Assembly: GCA_022709605.1 (NCBI GenBank)
Contig: JAKLIM010000279.1
Location: 1-5,190 of the forward strand
Source of the DNA: Bacteroidota bacterium
GTDB lineage: Bacteria; Bacteroidota; Bacteroidia; Bacteroidales; Paludibacteraceae
Length of the DNA: 5,190 nt
Direction of reading: 5' to 3'
This document shows positions 1 through 5,190 of the stretch, piece by piece. Made by a program: the position numbers and the translations under genes. The notes beneath the pieces were generated by a model. The model was not told the origin of the DNA, did no database searches, and was given only the letters and a program-made list of their open reading frames with translations. The first letter of the stretch is position 1; every line of letters starts with the position of its first letter.

Positions 1-256
1 ATATACATCTGATGAATTAATTTCTGATTTTCCGGGTAGAATTTTTGAAATAAAAACTGTATCGGGAAGTACAAAACAAGATTTTAAACGTTTAAATCTA
101 CAAATAAGCAAAGCAAATATTGCAGTCCGCAATTATCCGATAACTGTTGATGAATTTCGAAAGAAGAGCGGAATACGCGATGGAGGCGACATTTATATTT
201 TTGCATGTAAAATTTGCGACGATTTCAACGCAATTATTGTTTGTAGTAAAAAATAA
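1..256 (+). CDS. C-terminal end of a class I SAM-dependent methyltransferase with THUMP-like domain (5' truncated by window edge)
   Basis: The open frame starts at base 2 (first complete codon) and ends with TAA at 254-256, leaving 84 visible residues. The segment has the pattern SKANIAVRNYPITVDEFRKK, then IRDGGDIYIFAC and an IIVCSKK end. From memory, this resembles the last domain of Bacteroidota THUMP-like methyltransferases related to P. gingivalis PG_1098, where a conserved RNFP/LR/GG pattern closes the protein. In that family the SAM-binding Rossmann domain lies further N-terminal, so it would be outside this window; nothing catalytic is visible here. The role would be methylation of an RNA or similar substrate in the cytoplasm, but the substrate cannot be read from this piece. 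The family call is by pattern recall and is moderately secure; the reading frame itself is very likely coding. Confidence 0.65.
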   Translation, partial: YTSDELISDFPGRIFEIKTVSGSTKQDFKRLNLQISKANIAVRNYPITVDEFRKKSGIRDGGDIYIFACKICDDFNAIIVCSKK

Positions 257-383
257 TAATTTATTTACTTTTTTAGTCAATTAATACACATTTAATTCAA
301 GAAAAATTTCGATATTTGCATATAATTGCTGAATCACAACAAAAAAAAGATTTTTCAAACTTAAGATTATACACATTTACAAA

Positions 384-415
384 AACAAATTATTAACAAA
401 TTAAAAAAAAGTATT
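384..415 (+). promoter_or_regulatory. A-rich leader upstream of the exported protein
   Basis: The bases before the ATG at 416 contain a repeated AACAAATTA (384-392 and 395-403, 11 bp apart) followed by a run of eight A's. There is no Shine-Dalgarno motif, as is usual in Bacteroidota, where A-rich leaders accompany translation starts. I could not find a convincing TTTG/TAnnTTTG pair in the 159-bp gap upstream; the nearest, GATATTTG at 311-318, misses the first T. Confidence 0.4.
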
Positions 416-1387
416 ATGAAAAAAATTTTACTACTTTGCCTTTTGGCAGTTTTATTTATTGGTGTTAATGCACAGAAAAAAGTGGGATATTTTGGCATGA
501 CGAAAACAATGCCTAATGCCGATCCTTTACTGGTTTTACTACAAAACGATGTAAATTTTATTGTAACAACTAATTACACTGCAGTTAAAACTGACAATCC
601 TACTCATGATTTAAGTGTATACGATGTTATTATCGTTCAGGAGTCGACAGCTGGTGATGCTACTATTTTAATGCCAAATAATGCATTAGGATTGGCTAAA
701 ATTACAAAACCGGTTTTGTATAATAAAACCTATGCATTTAAAGCAGGTAGAGCTTTAGCAGCAGGTTCAGGTACATCAACAGGCGCTGAAACCAAAGGAA
801 TTTTAACAATTACTGTTGAAGAAAGTGCAAAAACGCACGATTTATTTAAAGCATGTACTTACGAATCAGGAACTAGCGATATTAAATTGTTTGAAAGTGG
901 AGCAAATGATCTTGGAACTGATGCTGACACAAAAGCGTTAAACTATACAACAGGAACAGTATTATCTCCAGCCAATGCTTCATTGGCAAAAGTAACTGGA
1001 ATTACTACCTCTGTGATTTGTTTTAACGATATTCCTTCAGGAACAAATATTGATGGACAGGTAACTGCTGCACGAATGATAACAGTAGGTATGAATTTTG
1101 GGGCAATGACAAAGACCACTACAAATTTAACTCCTAATGGGTTGACAATATTACGAAATGCGGTATACAGTCTTGCAGGTCTCACTGTTCCGAATACAGT
1201 AGCAACCTTACCTACTGCAATTAGCAATTTGGAAAACACTTCAAGAGTAATTTCAGAAGAATATTTTACAATGAATGGCGTTCAAATTAAATATCCAACA
1301 AGAGGCGTTTTTGTGAAGAGAACTAATTTTGAAAATGGTACTTCTAAAGTTGACAAAGTGGTTTATATTGACCCACTTATGAAATAA
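416..1387 (+). CDS. Exported protein of unknown function, possible GATase/ThuA-like fold with Bacteroidota C-terminal tail
   Basis: This is a 323-residue protein. Residues 1-19 form a clear signal peptide: a KK start, a leucine-rich core (ILLLCLLAVLFIG) and likely cleavage after VNA-19 before QKK, so the mature protein leaves the cytoplasm. Residues 22-115 read like an alpha/beta domain: strand KVGYFGM, a segment with ADPLLVLLQNDVNF, then strand YDVIIVQES (69-77), a glycine turn and KPVLYNKTYAFKAGRAL. Residues 219-254 (ARMITVGMNFG followed by LTPNGLTILRNAVYSLAG) resemble the closing strand and helix of ThuA or class I glutamine amidotransferase-like folds. This is inference; no Cys-His-Glu catalytic set is evident. 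Residues about 277-317 (EEYFTMNGVQI, PTRGVFVKR, GTSKVDKVVYI) resemble the short beta-rich C-terminal tails of Bacteroidota secreted proteins, including type IX sorting domains. The start is supported by the signal peptide and an A-rich leader. No Shine-Dalgarno and no convincing promoter were seen. It stands alone, with a terminator 11 bp after the stop. Confidence 0.9.
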   Translation: MKKILLLCLLAVLFIGVNAQKKVGYFGMTKTMPNADPLLVLLQNDVNFIVTTNYTAVKTDNPTHDLSVYDVIIVQESTAGDATILMPNNALGLAKITKPVLYNKTYAFKAGRALAAGSGTSTGAETKGILTITVEESAKTHDLFKACTYESGTSDIKLFESGANDLGTDADTKALNYTTGTVLSPANASLAKVTGITTSVICFNDIPSGTNIDGQVTAARMITVGMNFGAMTKTTTNLTPNGLTILRNAVYSLAGLTVPNTVATLPTAISNLENTSRVISEEYFTMNGVQIKYPTRGVFVKRTNFENGTSKVDKVVYIDPLMK

Positions 1388-1398
1388 TAAATTATTTA

Positions 1399-1440
1399 AA
1401 ACAAAAAAGAGGATATTGAAAAATATCCTCTTTTTTGTTT
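1399..1440. terminator. Strong intrinsic terminator, probably bidirectional
   Basis: A perfect 19-bp stem pairs 1399-1417 with 1422-1440 around a GAAA tetraloop (1418-1421). The core is GAGGATATT against AATATCCTC, flanked by six A's on the left and six T's on the right. On the + strand the T run forms the U tract for the gene ending at 1387. On the - strand the A run becomes a U tract, so the same hairpin could stop transcripts from yebC, which converges from 1738. The GAAA loop is of the stable GNRA type. Confidence 0.9.
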
Positions 1441-1737
1441 CTATTATGTCACTAATGATCTTAATCTGAAAGAATCTATTAAAATTGTAACTCAAACTTA
1501 TTTTACACAATCAAATTGTATTAGTTATCGAAAAGATGAATCGAAATAAATAATAGAAAAGAGTTTCCTTCTTATATTTTTTTAAATGATTATCCGCATG
1601 ACAAACTACTTTATTTATCCGCTGGATTAAAGTGAGCAGAAGTGGGTCTTGCAATTTTTATCACGGATTTTTAAAACCGCGAGACCCAACTCTATTACCA
1701 TTAATATGTACTTTATGCCGATAAACTCATTTTCTGA
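1441..1737. other. Non-coding part of the convergent gap between the exported protein and yebC
   Basis: No credible gene is visible on either strand; the only ATG frames are tiny (for example 14 codons from 1586). The stretch holds the palindrome at 1638-1693, described separately, and a short direct repeat TTATCCGC at 1590-1597 and 1615-1622, 25 bp apart. The rest is AT-rich sequence without recognisable promoter, tRNA or riboswitch structure. It lies where two genes converge, so it probably serves as 3' untranslated or spacer DNA. Confidence 0.6.
1638..1693. repeat. Imperfect intergenic palindrome (hairpin)
   Basis: The inner stem pairs 1643-1652 (TGGGTCTTGC) with 1679-1688 (GCGAGACCCA): 10 bp including one G-T wobble. 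A 2x2 internal loop (1641-1642 against 1689-1690) separates it from three outer pairs, 1638-1640 (AGA) with 1691-1693 (TCT). The 26-base loop is AT-rich and contains CGG and CCG that can pair in a minor inner stem. It is more GC-rich than its surroundings and lacks an adjacent T run in either direction, so it is not a textbook terminator. It could be a REP-like element, a 3' end stabiliser for the yebC transcript, or a remnant of an inserted sequence. Confidence 0.6.
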
Positions 1738-2451
1738 TTATTCAACCATATTATGAAACACATTCTGAACATCTTCATCATCTTCTATTTTCTCAATCAG
1801 CTTTATTACCTGCGCCTTCTGTTCTTCGTTTAATTCTTTCATATCGTTCGGGATACGTTCAAATTCAGCGCTGAAAATTTCAAATCCATTCTCTTCCAAA
1901 TATTTTTGAATGGGTGAATAAGACTGGAATTCGCCATATAAAATGATAGAATCTTCGTCCTCAACCAACTCATCAACCCCAAAATCAATTAATTCTAATT
2001 CAAGATCTTCTATTGATACTCCTTCTTTAGGTGCAATTTTAAATACGCATTTGTGATCGAACAAAAACTGTAAACATCCACTTGTTCCGAGCGATCCACC
2101 GTGACGGGTGAGGTAACTTCTGATATTGGCAACCGTTCGGGTTGGATTATCGGTAGCTGTTTCAATTACAATTGCAATTCCGTTTGGTCCGTAACCTTCA
2201 TAAACCATTTCTTTGTAATCGGCTTCATCTTTCGATATGGCTTTTTTAATGGCGCGTTCCACATTTTCCTTGGGCATGTTTTCCTTTTTCGAAGTCTGAA
2301 TTAACACCCTTAAACGAGGATTTGTATCAGCTTCAGGTCCACTTTCGCGTACTGCTATTGTAATTTGTTTTCCTAACTTTGTAAAAACTCGAGCCATATT
2401 GCCCCAACGTTTCATTTTTGTCGCTTTTCTATATTCAAACGCTCTTCCCAT
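1738..2451 (-). CDS. yebC: YebC/PmpR (TACO1) family protein
   Basis: This is a 237-residue cytoplasmic protein, close to the usual 235-250 for the family. Family signatures in order are FTKLGKQITIAVRESG (23-38), NPRLRVLIQTSKKENMPKEN (44-63), ERAIKKAISK (65-74), YEGYGPNGIAIVIETATDNPTRT (84-106) and the glycine-rich HGGSLGTSGCLQFLF (117-131), then an acidic C-terminal half. It begins MGRAFEYRKATKMKRW rather than the MAGHSKWANIKHRK of the proteobacterial type, a variant I associate with Bacteroidota. The family was long annotated as transcriptional regulators; more recent work links members and mitochondrial TACO1 to translation through proline-rich stretches. Which role applies here is not visible. 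The start is set by the conserved N-terminus. There is no Shine-Dalgarno; a promoter lies 84 bp upstream. The helicase gene lies upstream on the same strand, 181 bp away. Confidence 0.97.
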   Translation of the reverse strand: MGRAFEYRKATKMKRWGNMARVFTKLGKQITIAVRESGPEADTNPRLRVLIQTSKKENMPKENVERAIKKAISKDEADYKEMVYEGYGPNGIAIVIETATDNPTRTVANIRSYLTRHGGSLGTSGCLQFLFDHKCVFKIAPKEGVSIEDLELELIDFGVDELVEDEDSIILYGEFQSYSPIQKYLEENGFEIFSAEFERIPNDMKELNEEQKAQVIKLIEKIEDDEDVQNVFHNMVE

Positions 2452-2534
2452 GCTAAATTATATTTTCAGTTTTTATTTTATTATTTAAAAATCAGTTTTT
2501 TACGTCTTACGATTGTTGTTTTCGAATCGCAGCG

Positions 2535-2564
2535 CAAAAGTATTAAAAGTGAGTCATATTACAA
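2535..2564 (-). promoter_or_regulatory. Bacteroidota-type promoter for yebC
   Basis: Read on the - strand, TACTTTTG (2542 down to 2535) matches the TAnnTTTG -7 element of Bacteroidota primary sigma promoters. A TTG triplet (2564 down to 2562) sits 19 bp upstream at the -33 position. The predicted transcript start is near 2528-2530, giving a leader of roughly 75-80 bases before the yebC ATG at 2451. It allows yebC to be expressed independently of the upstream helicase gene. Confidence 0.65.
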
Positions 2565-2600
2565 TCATTTTTCCGAACTTTTAGATAAAAACATTTCATA

Positions 2601-2625
2601 TTCTTTAAATTCGGGAATTAAAGAA
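2601..2625 (-). terminator. Possible weak terminator downstream of the helicase gene
   Basis: An inverted repeat pairs 2601-2611 with 2616-2625 (TTCTTTAAATT against AATTAAAGAA) with one bulged A and a four-base loop. It starts 8 bp beyond the helicase stop codon. The stem is AT-rich, and the nearest T run on the - strand is about ten bases further on, so it fits a weak terminator or a 3' end stem better than a strong stop. Some read-through into yebC is possible. Confidence 0.35.
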
Positions 2626-2632
2626 AACAGAT

Positions 2633-4030
2633 TTATTTTTCAGGAAAGTTTACCAGATAAACATTTTCGGAGGCGCGGGTCAATGCAGTGTAAAGCCAAC
2701 GATAAAAATCACTGTTCAACCGTTCGTCGCTTACCTGACCGGGGTCAATAAACACTTTTTTCCATTGTCCTCCTTGCGCTTTATGGCAGGTTACAGCATA
2801 AGCAAATTTCACCTGCAGCGCATTAAAGTATTGATTTTCATATATTTTCTTAATCAAAAAACGGCGGTTTGTAATTTCGGGATAGTCCTCTGCAATGGTT
2901 TCGAATAGTTTTTGTTGCAATTCATTCACTTGTGTTGGTGAGTCCGAATTCATTGTATCTAACCAAATCATCGCATCAATTTCCCAGCCAAAATCAAGCG
3001 ATCTCAAGGTAAGATCGGCAAACCGAAAACCATAAATTTCGTGGTATTTTCGTATTCGAACAATTTCAAGAATATCGCCGTTGGCAATAAAATCAATTTC
3101 TTTATAAGGTTTATTCCAATAATAATTATTTTTGGTAACCATCAGTAAATCACCATTCGATATTTCGTCTTCTTTCATCAATACGCGCGAACGAATACCA
3201 TTATTATACAAATTTGCCCGTTTATTGGTTCGCGTTACAACTATTGTTTCCTCCACTCCCACTCCATTGTAAGCTCGTTGAATCTCATCAATCAGATCCA
3301 TTCCGTTCAGTTTACAAATATCACTGAAACCATCGAGTATGAATTTTGGAAATTCATTCACTTTTTCGTCGGCCAGTAAATGCCGTATATTGGTTGCATT
3401 GTGTAAAATCCCGCTTTCGAGTGCCTGACGAACAACCTGAGTAAGCGAAAAATCAGTTACATGCAGCCCATATCCTTCAAGTTTGTCTTTTTCGAGTGCC
3501 GGACTTTGTGGTTGCATAACCGGTGGCAACTGCGCAATATCACCAAGCAAAAGCAAAAAACAACCATCGCCCGAATAAACATATTTTATAAGATCGTCGA
3601 GCAAGCATCCCGAACCAAAAGCAGTGTCGCCACCAACATTGGATATCATCGAAGCTTCGTCGACAATAAAAAGCGTATACGTATGCAGATTATCAGCCAG
3701 TTGAAAACTGTATTCTCCCAGCGCTTTTTGCCTGTATATTTTTTTATGTATTGTAAAGGCCGGAAATCCCGAATATGCCGATAGCACTTTTGCAGCTCTA
3801 CCGGTTGGAGCAAGCAGTACGGTTTTTTGTTCGAGACCGTTCAAAGCCCTTACCAAAGCACTTACAACCGTAGTTTTACCTGTTCCGGCATATCCTTTCA
3901 ATAAAAAAACCTTTTCGGCAAGCGATTCCGAAACGAAGGTTCCTAATTTTTTTAACAGTTCGTCCTGCTGCGAAGTAGGTTCGAAAGGTAATTCAGCTAT
4001 TATTTTGGAAGAAATGAAGTTTTCTAACAT
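2633..4030 (-). CDS. SF1 (RecD/Dda-like) ATP-dependent DNA helicase
   Basis: This 465-residue protein shows the superfamily 1B helicase motifs in order. A Q-motif-like FEPTSQQDEL lies at 16-25 and Walker A GYAGTGKTT at 46-54 (K52, T53 for ATP). Motif Ia is LLAPTGRAAKVLS (72-84), Walker B FIVDEASM (121-128; D124, E125) and motif III LGDIAQLPPV (162-171). The motif IV region is LTQVVRQ (196-202; R201). Motif V is VTCHKAQGGQW (413-423) and motif VI YTALTRASENVYLV (447-460; R452). Residues about 310-400, with FIANGDILEIV, fit the SH3-like insertion of RecD2/Dda enzymes. The expected activity is ATP-driven 5'-3' unwinding of DNA in repair or replication. There is no long N-terminal extension as in RecD2 and no nuclease domain; length is near T4 Dda. 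The start is supported by the Q motif close to residue 1. No Shine-Dalgarno is visible. The biological substrate is not known from sequence. Confidence 0.92.
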   Translation of the reverse strand: MLENFISSKIIAELPFEPTSQQDELLKKLGTFVSESLAEKVFLLKGYAGTGKTTVVSALVRALNGLEQKTVLLAPTGRAAKVLSAYSGFPAFTIHKKIYRQKALGEYSFQLADNLHTYTLFIVDEASMISNVGGDTAFGSGCLLDDLIKYVYSGDGCFLLLLGDIAQLPPVMQPQSPALEKDKLEGYGLHVTDFSLTQVVRQALESGILHNATNIRHLLADEKVNEFPKFILDGFSDICKLNGMDLIDEIQRAYNGVGVEETIVVTRTNKRANLYNNGIRSRVLMKEDEISNGDLLMVTKNNYYWNKPYKEIDFIANGDILEIVRIRKYHEIYGFRFADLTLRSLDFGWEIDAMIWLDTMNSDSPTQVNELQQKLFETIAEDYPEITNRRFLIKKIYENQYFNALQVKFAYAVTCHKAQGGQWKKVFIDPGQVSDERLNSDFYRWLYTALTRASENVYLVNFPEK

Positions 4031-4035
4031 GAATG

Positions 4036-4065
4036 CAAACTTACATAAAATTAGATGAATTTAAA
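4036..4065 (-). promoter_or_regulatory. Candidate promoter immediately upstream of the helicase start codon
   Basis: On the - strand, TAAGTTTG (4043 down to 4036) matches TAnnTTTG. An AT-rich TTTA (4065 down to 4062) sits 18 bp upstream as a poor -33 match. The -7 element ends only five bases before the ATG at 4030-4028, so transcription would begin at or next to the start codon. Either the message is nearly leaderless or the match is chance and the true promoter lies further upstream. Confidence 0.4.
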
Positions 4066-4247
4066 TCAGGTTATACATTTATATTCATTGCTGACAAAAA
4101 AAAGATAAATTGTTTTTTTATCAAAAAAATGAGAAATGAGAAAAAGGAATCGCATTTTTTACAAGAATTAAGGAAACTTTTTAGAATTTTATTTTCAATT
4201 TTTTTATAGAAAATTGCTGAAAAATAACTCAGAAACTTTTAAAGAAT

Positions 4248-4306
4248 GGTTTCAGCTAAATCACCATTATATTAAATATTTAAAGGATAAAACTAAAGCT
4301 GAAACC
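4248..4306. repeat. Perfect 10-bp inverted repeat with a 39-base spacer
   Basis: GGTTTCAGCT at 4248-4257 is the exact reverse complement of AGCTGAAACC at 4297-4306. The spacer contains a 12-base perfect palindrome, TTAAATATTTAA (4272-4283). The arms are richer in GC than the surrounding DNA. The right arm ends about 24 bp before the -33 region of the nucleotidyltransferase promoter. It may be an operator pair, a hairpin, or a remnant of a repeat; nothing in the sequence decides between these. Confidence 0.55.
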
Positions 4307-4329
4307 CTGCTTTCAAACAAAAAAAATAG

Positions 4330-4360
4330 TTTTATATTTCAAAACAATTGAGTACTTTTG
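4330..4360 (+). promoter_or_regulatory. Bacteroidota-type promoter for the nucleotidyltransferase gene
   Basis: TACTTTTG at 4353-4360, followed by C, matches the TAnnTTTG -7 element. A TTTT at 4330-4333 sits 19 bp upstream in place of the -33 TTTG. The predicted transcript start is near 4366, leaving a short leader of about 20-25 A-rich bases before the ATG at 4389. The -7 nonamer TACTTTTGC is identical to that of the yebC promoter. Confidence 0.65.
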
Positions 4361-4388
4361 CAGGATAAACTAAAAATTAAAATTCGAT

Positions 4389-5190
4389 ATGAAACCAACT
4401 TTATTTGTATTAGCCGCAGGCATGGGAAGTCGTTATGGAGGTCTTAAACAACTTGACGGTCTTGGTCCCAACGGTGAAACAATCATGGATTATTCAATTT
4501 ACGATGCCATCAAAGCCGGATTTGGAAAAATAGTATTTGTAATTCGCGAAAGTTTTGAAAAGGATTTTAAAGCAGTTGTGGTTGATAAGTTTAAAAATCT
4601 TATTGAAGTTGAAACTGTTTTTCAGGATATAAAAAATGTGCCCGAAGGATGCACCTACAATCCCGAACGTGAGAAACCATGGGGAACAAATCATGCTGTA
4701 TTGATGGGCAAAGATGTGATTAAAGAACCTTTTGCAGTTATAAATGCCGATGACTTTTATGGTCAGGAATCATTTGCGGTTTTAGCTGATTTTCTTCGCA
4801 GTGTTGAAGGTAAAAATAATGAATACAGTATGGTAGGTTATCACGTTGGCAATACCTTATCAGAAAGTGGTTCGGTAAGTCGTGGAGTATGTGTGGTAGA
4901 CGAAAACGGGTATTTAAAAACAGTTGTAGAACGTACACATATTGAAGAAAAAGGTGGTAAAATTATTTATATTGATGAAAATAGCGAGGAAGTTGTAATT
5001 GAACCAAACACGCCGGTATCGATGAATATGTGGGGATTTACACCTGATTATTTTGATTATTCAATTGAATATTTCAAAGAATTTCTGGCTGAAAACGGAC
5101 AAAAACTTAAATCTGAATTTTATATTCCACTGGCGGTTAACAATTTAATTGTATCTGAAAAAGCCAAGTGTAAAGTTTTGGATACAACTT
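4389..5190 (+). CDS. Sugar-phosphate-type nucleotidyltransferase (NTP_transferase family), 3' truncated by window edge
   Basis: The visible 267 residues have no stop before the window ends. The N-terminus VLAAGMGSRYGGLKQL (7-22) is the nucleotide-binding G-x-G-x-R signature of NTP_transferase enzymes, with K20 placed for substrate phosphate. It is followed by GPNGETIMDYSIYDAIKAG (26-44) and PWGTNHAVLMG (97-107). INADDFYG (118-125) carries the paired aspartates expected to bind metal and sugar nucleotide. MNMWGFTPDYFDY (212-224) and SEFYIPLAVNNLI (242-254) match Bacteroidota homologues as I recall them; those run to about 300 residues, so roughly 30-40 are missing. The reaction is transfer of a nucleotidyl group from NTP to a phosphorylated sugar or similar alcohol in the cytoplasm. 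Annotation as UTP-glucose-1-phosphate uridylyltransferase is common, but the substrate here is not decided by sequence. The start fits both the family and the promoter 28 bp upstream. Confidence 0.92.
   Translation, partial: MKPTLFVLAAGMGSRYGGLKQLDGLGPNGETIMDYSIYDAIKAGFGKIVFVIRESFEKDFKAVVVDKFKNLIEVETVFQDIKNVPEGCTYNPEREKPWGTNHAVLMGKDVIKEPFAVINADDFYGQESFAVLADFLRSVEGKNNEYSMVGYHVGNTLSESGSVSRGVCVVDENGYLKTVVERTHIEEKGGKIIYIDENSEEVVIEPNTPVSMNMWGFTPDYFDYSIEYFKEFLAENGQKLKSEFYIPLAVNNLIVSEKAKCKVLDTT

Larger units (their letters stand above)
4031..4388. other. Divergent intergenic region between helicase and nucleotidyltransferase
   Basis: This is a 358-bp, very AT-rich stretch with no convincing gene. 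It holds the candidate helicase promoter at its left end, the nucleotidyltransferase promoter at its right end, and the 10-bp inverted repeat at 4248-4306. A small GATAAA/TTTATC hairpin lies near 4103-4121. The longest small frame I noticed, 26 codons from 4129, is lysine/phenylalanine-rich and not supported as a gene. Confidence 0.6.

Noticed and set aside
98..280. 60-codon open frame on the - strand
   Set aside because: It is antisense to the methyltransferase C-terminal domain, whose + strand translation shows recognisable conserved patterns.
943..1239. 98-codon open frame on the - strand
   Set aside because: It lies wholly within the exported-protein gene on the other strand and has no family features; it is a shadow frame.
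1253..1510. 85-codon open frame on the - strand spanning the terminator hairpin
   Set aside because: It overlaps the end of the exported-protein gene and reads through the terminator stem; the Phe/Asn/Ile-rich composition is that of AT-rich non-coding DNA.
1586..1622. TTATCCGC direct repeat (two copies, 25 bp apart) considered as a CRISPR or iteron seed
   Set aside because: There are only two 8-base copies with no third unit and no further identity; this is compatible with chance.
3461..3784. 107-codon open frame on the + strand
   Set aside because: It is antisense to the helicase gene, across the region with Walker B and motif III; the strong helicase motifs show which strand is coding.
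4129..4209. 26-codon frame (MRNEKKESHF start) in the divergent gap
   Set aside because: It is short, has no visible promoter of its own, and its Lys/Phe-rich content is expected from A/T runs. A small peptide cannot be excluded but is not supported.

Overview
The window looks like an ordinary chromosomal segment of a member of the Bacteroidota, probably class Bacteroidia. The evidence is AT-rich intergenic DNA, A-rich leaders without Shine-Dalgarno motifs, TAnnTTTG-type -7 promoter elements, a YebC protein with the Bacteroidota-style N-terminus, and a secreted protein whose C-terminal end resembles the sorting/anchoring tails of that phylum.

Layout. Bases 1-256 hold the 3' end of a + strand gene, read here as the THUMP-like C-terminal domain of a class I SAM-dependent methyltransferase. 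Bases 416-1387 encode a 323-residue exported protein of unknown function, followed by a strong 19-bp hairpin terminator. A 350-bp convergent gap (1388-1737) holds that terminator and a second imperfect palindrome. On the - strand lie yebC (1738-2451) and, upstream of it, a 465-residue SF1 (RecD/Dda-like) helicase (2633-4030). yebC has its own good promoter in the 181-bp gap, so the two need not be one operon. A 358-bp divergent gap (4031-4388) carries promoters pointing both ways and a 10-bp inverted repeat. The + strand gene from 4389 runs off the right edge and encodes a sugar-nucleotide-type nucleotidyltransferase, of which the first 267 residues are visible.

How the genes fit together. 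They look like neighbouring housekeeping functions (RNA modification, translation or regulation, DNA processing, nucleotide-sugar activation), with one lineage-specific secreted protein. I see no operon uniting them, and no mobile element, CRISPR array, RNA gene or defence or toxin system. The least understood item is the exported protein at 416-1387. The other observations worth a second look are intergenic palindromes and promoter architecture.
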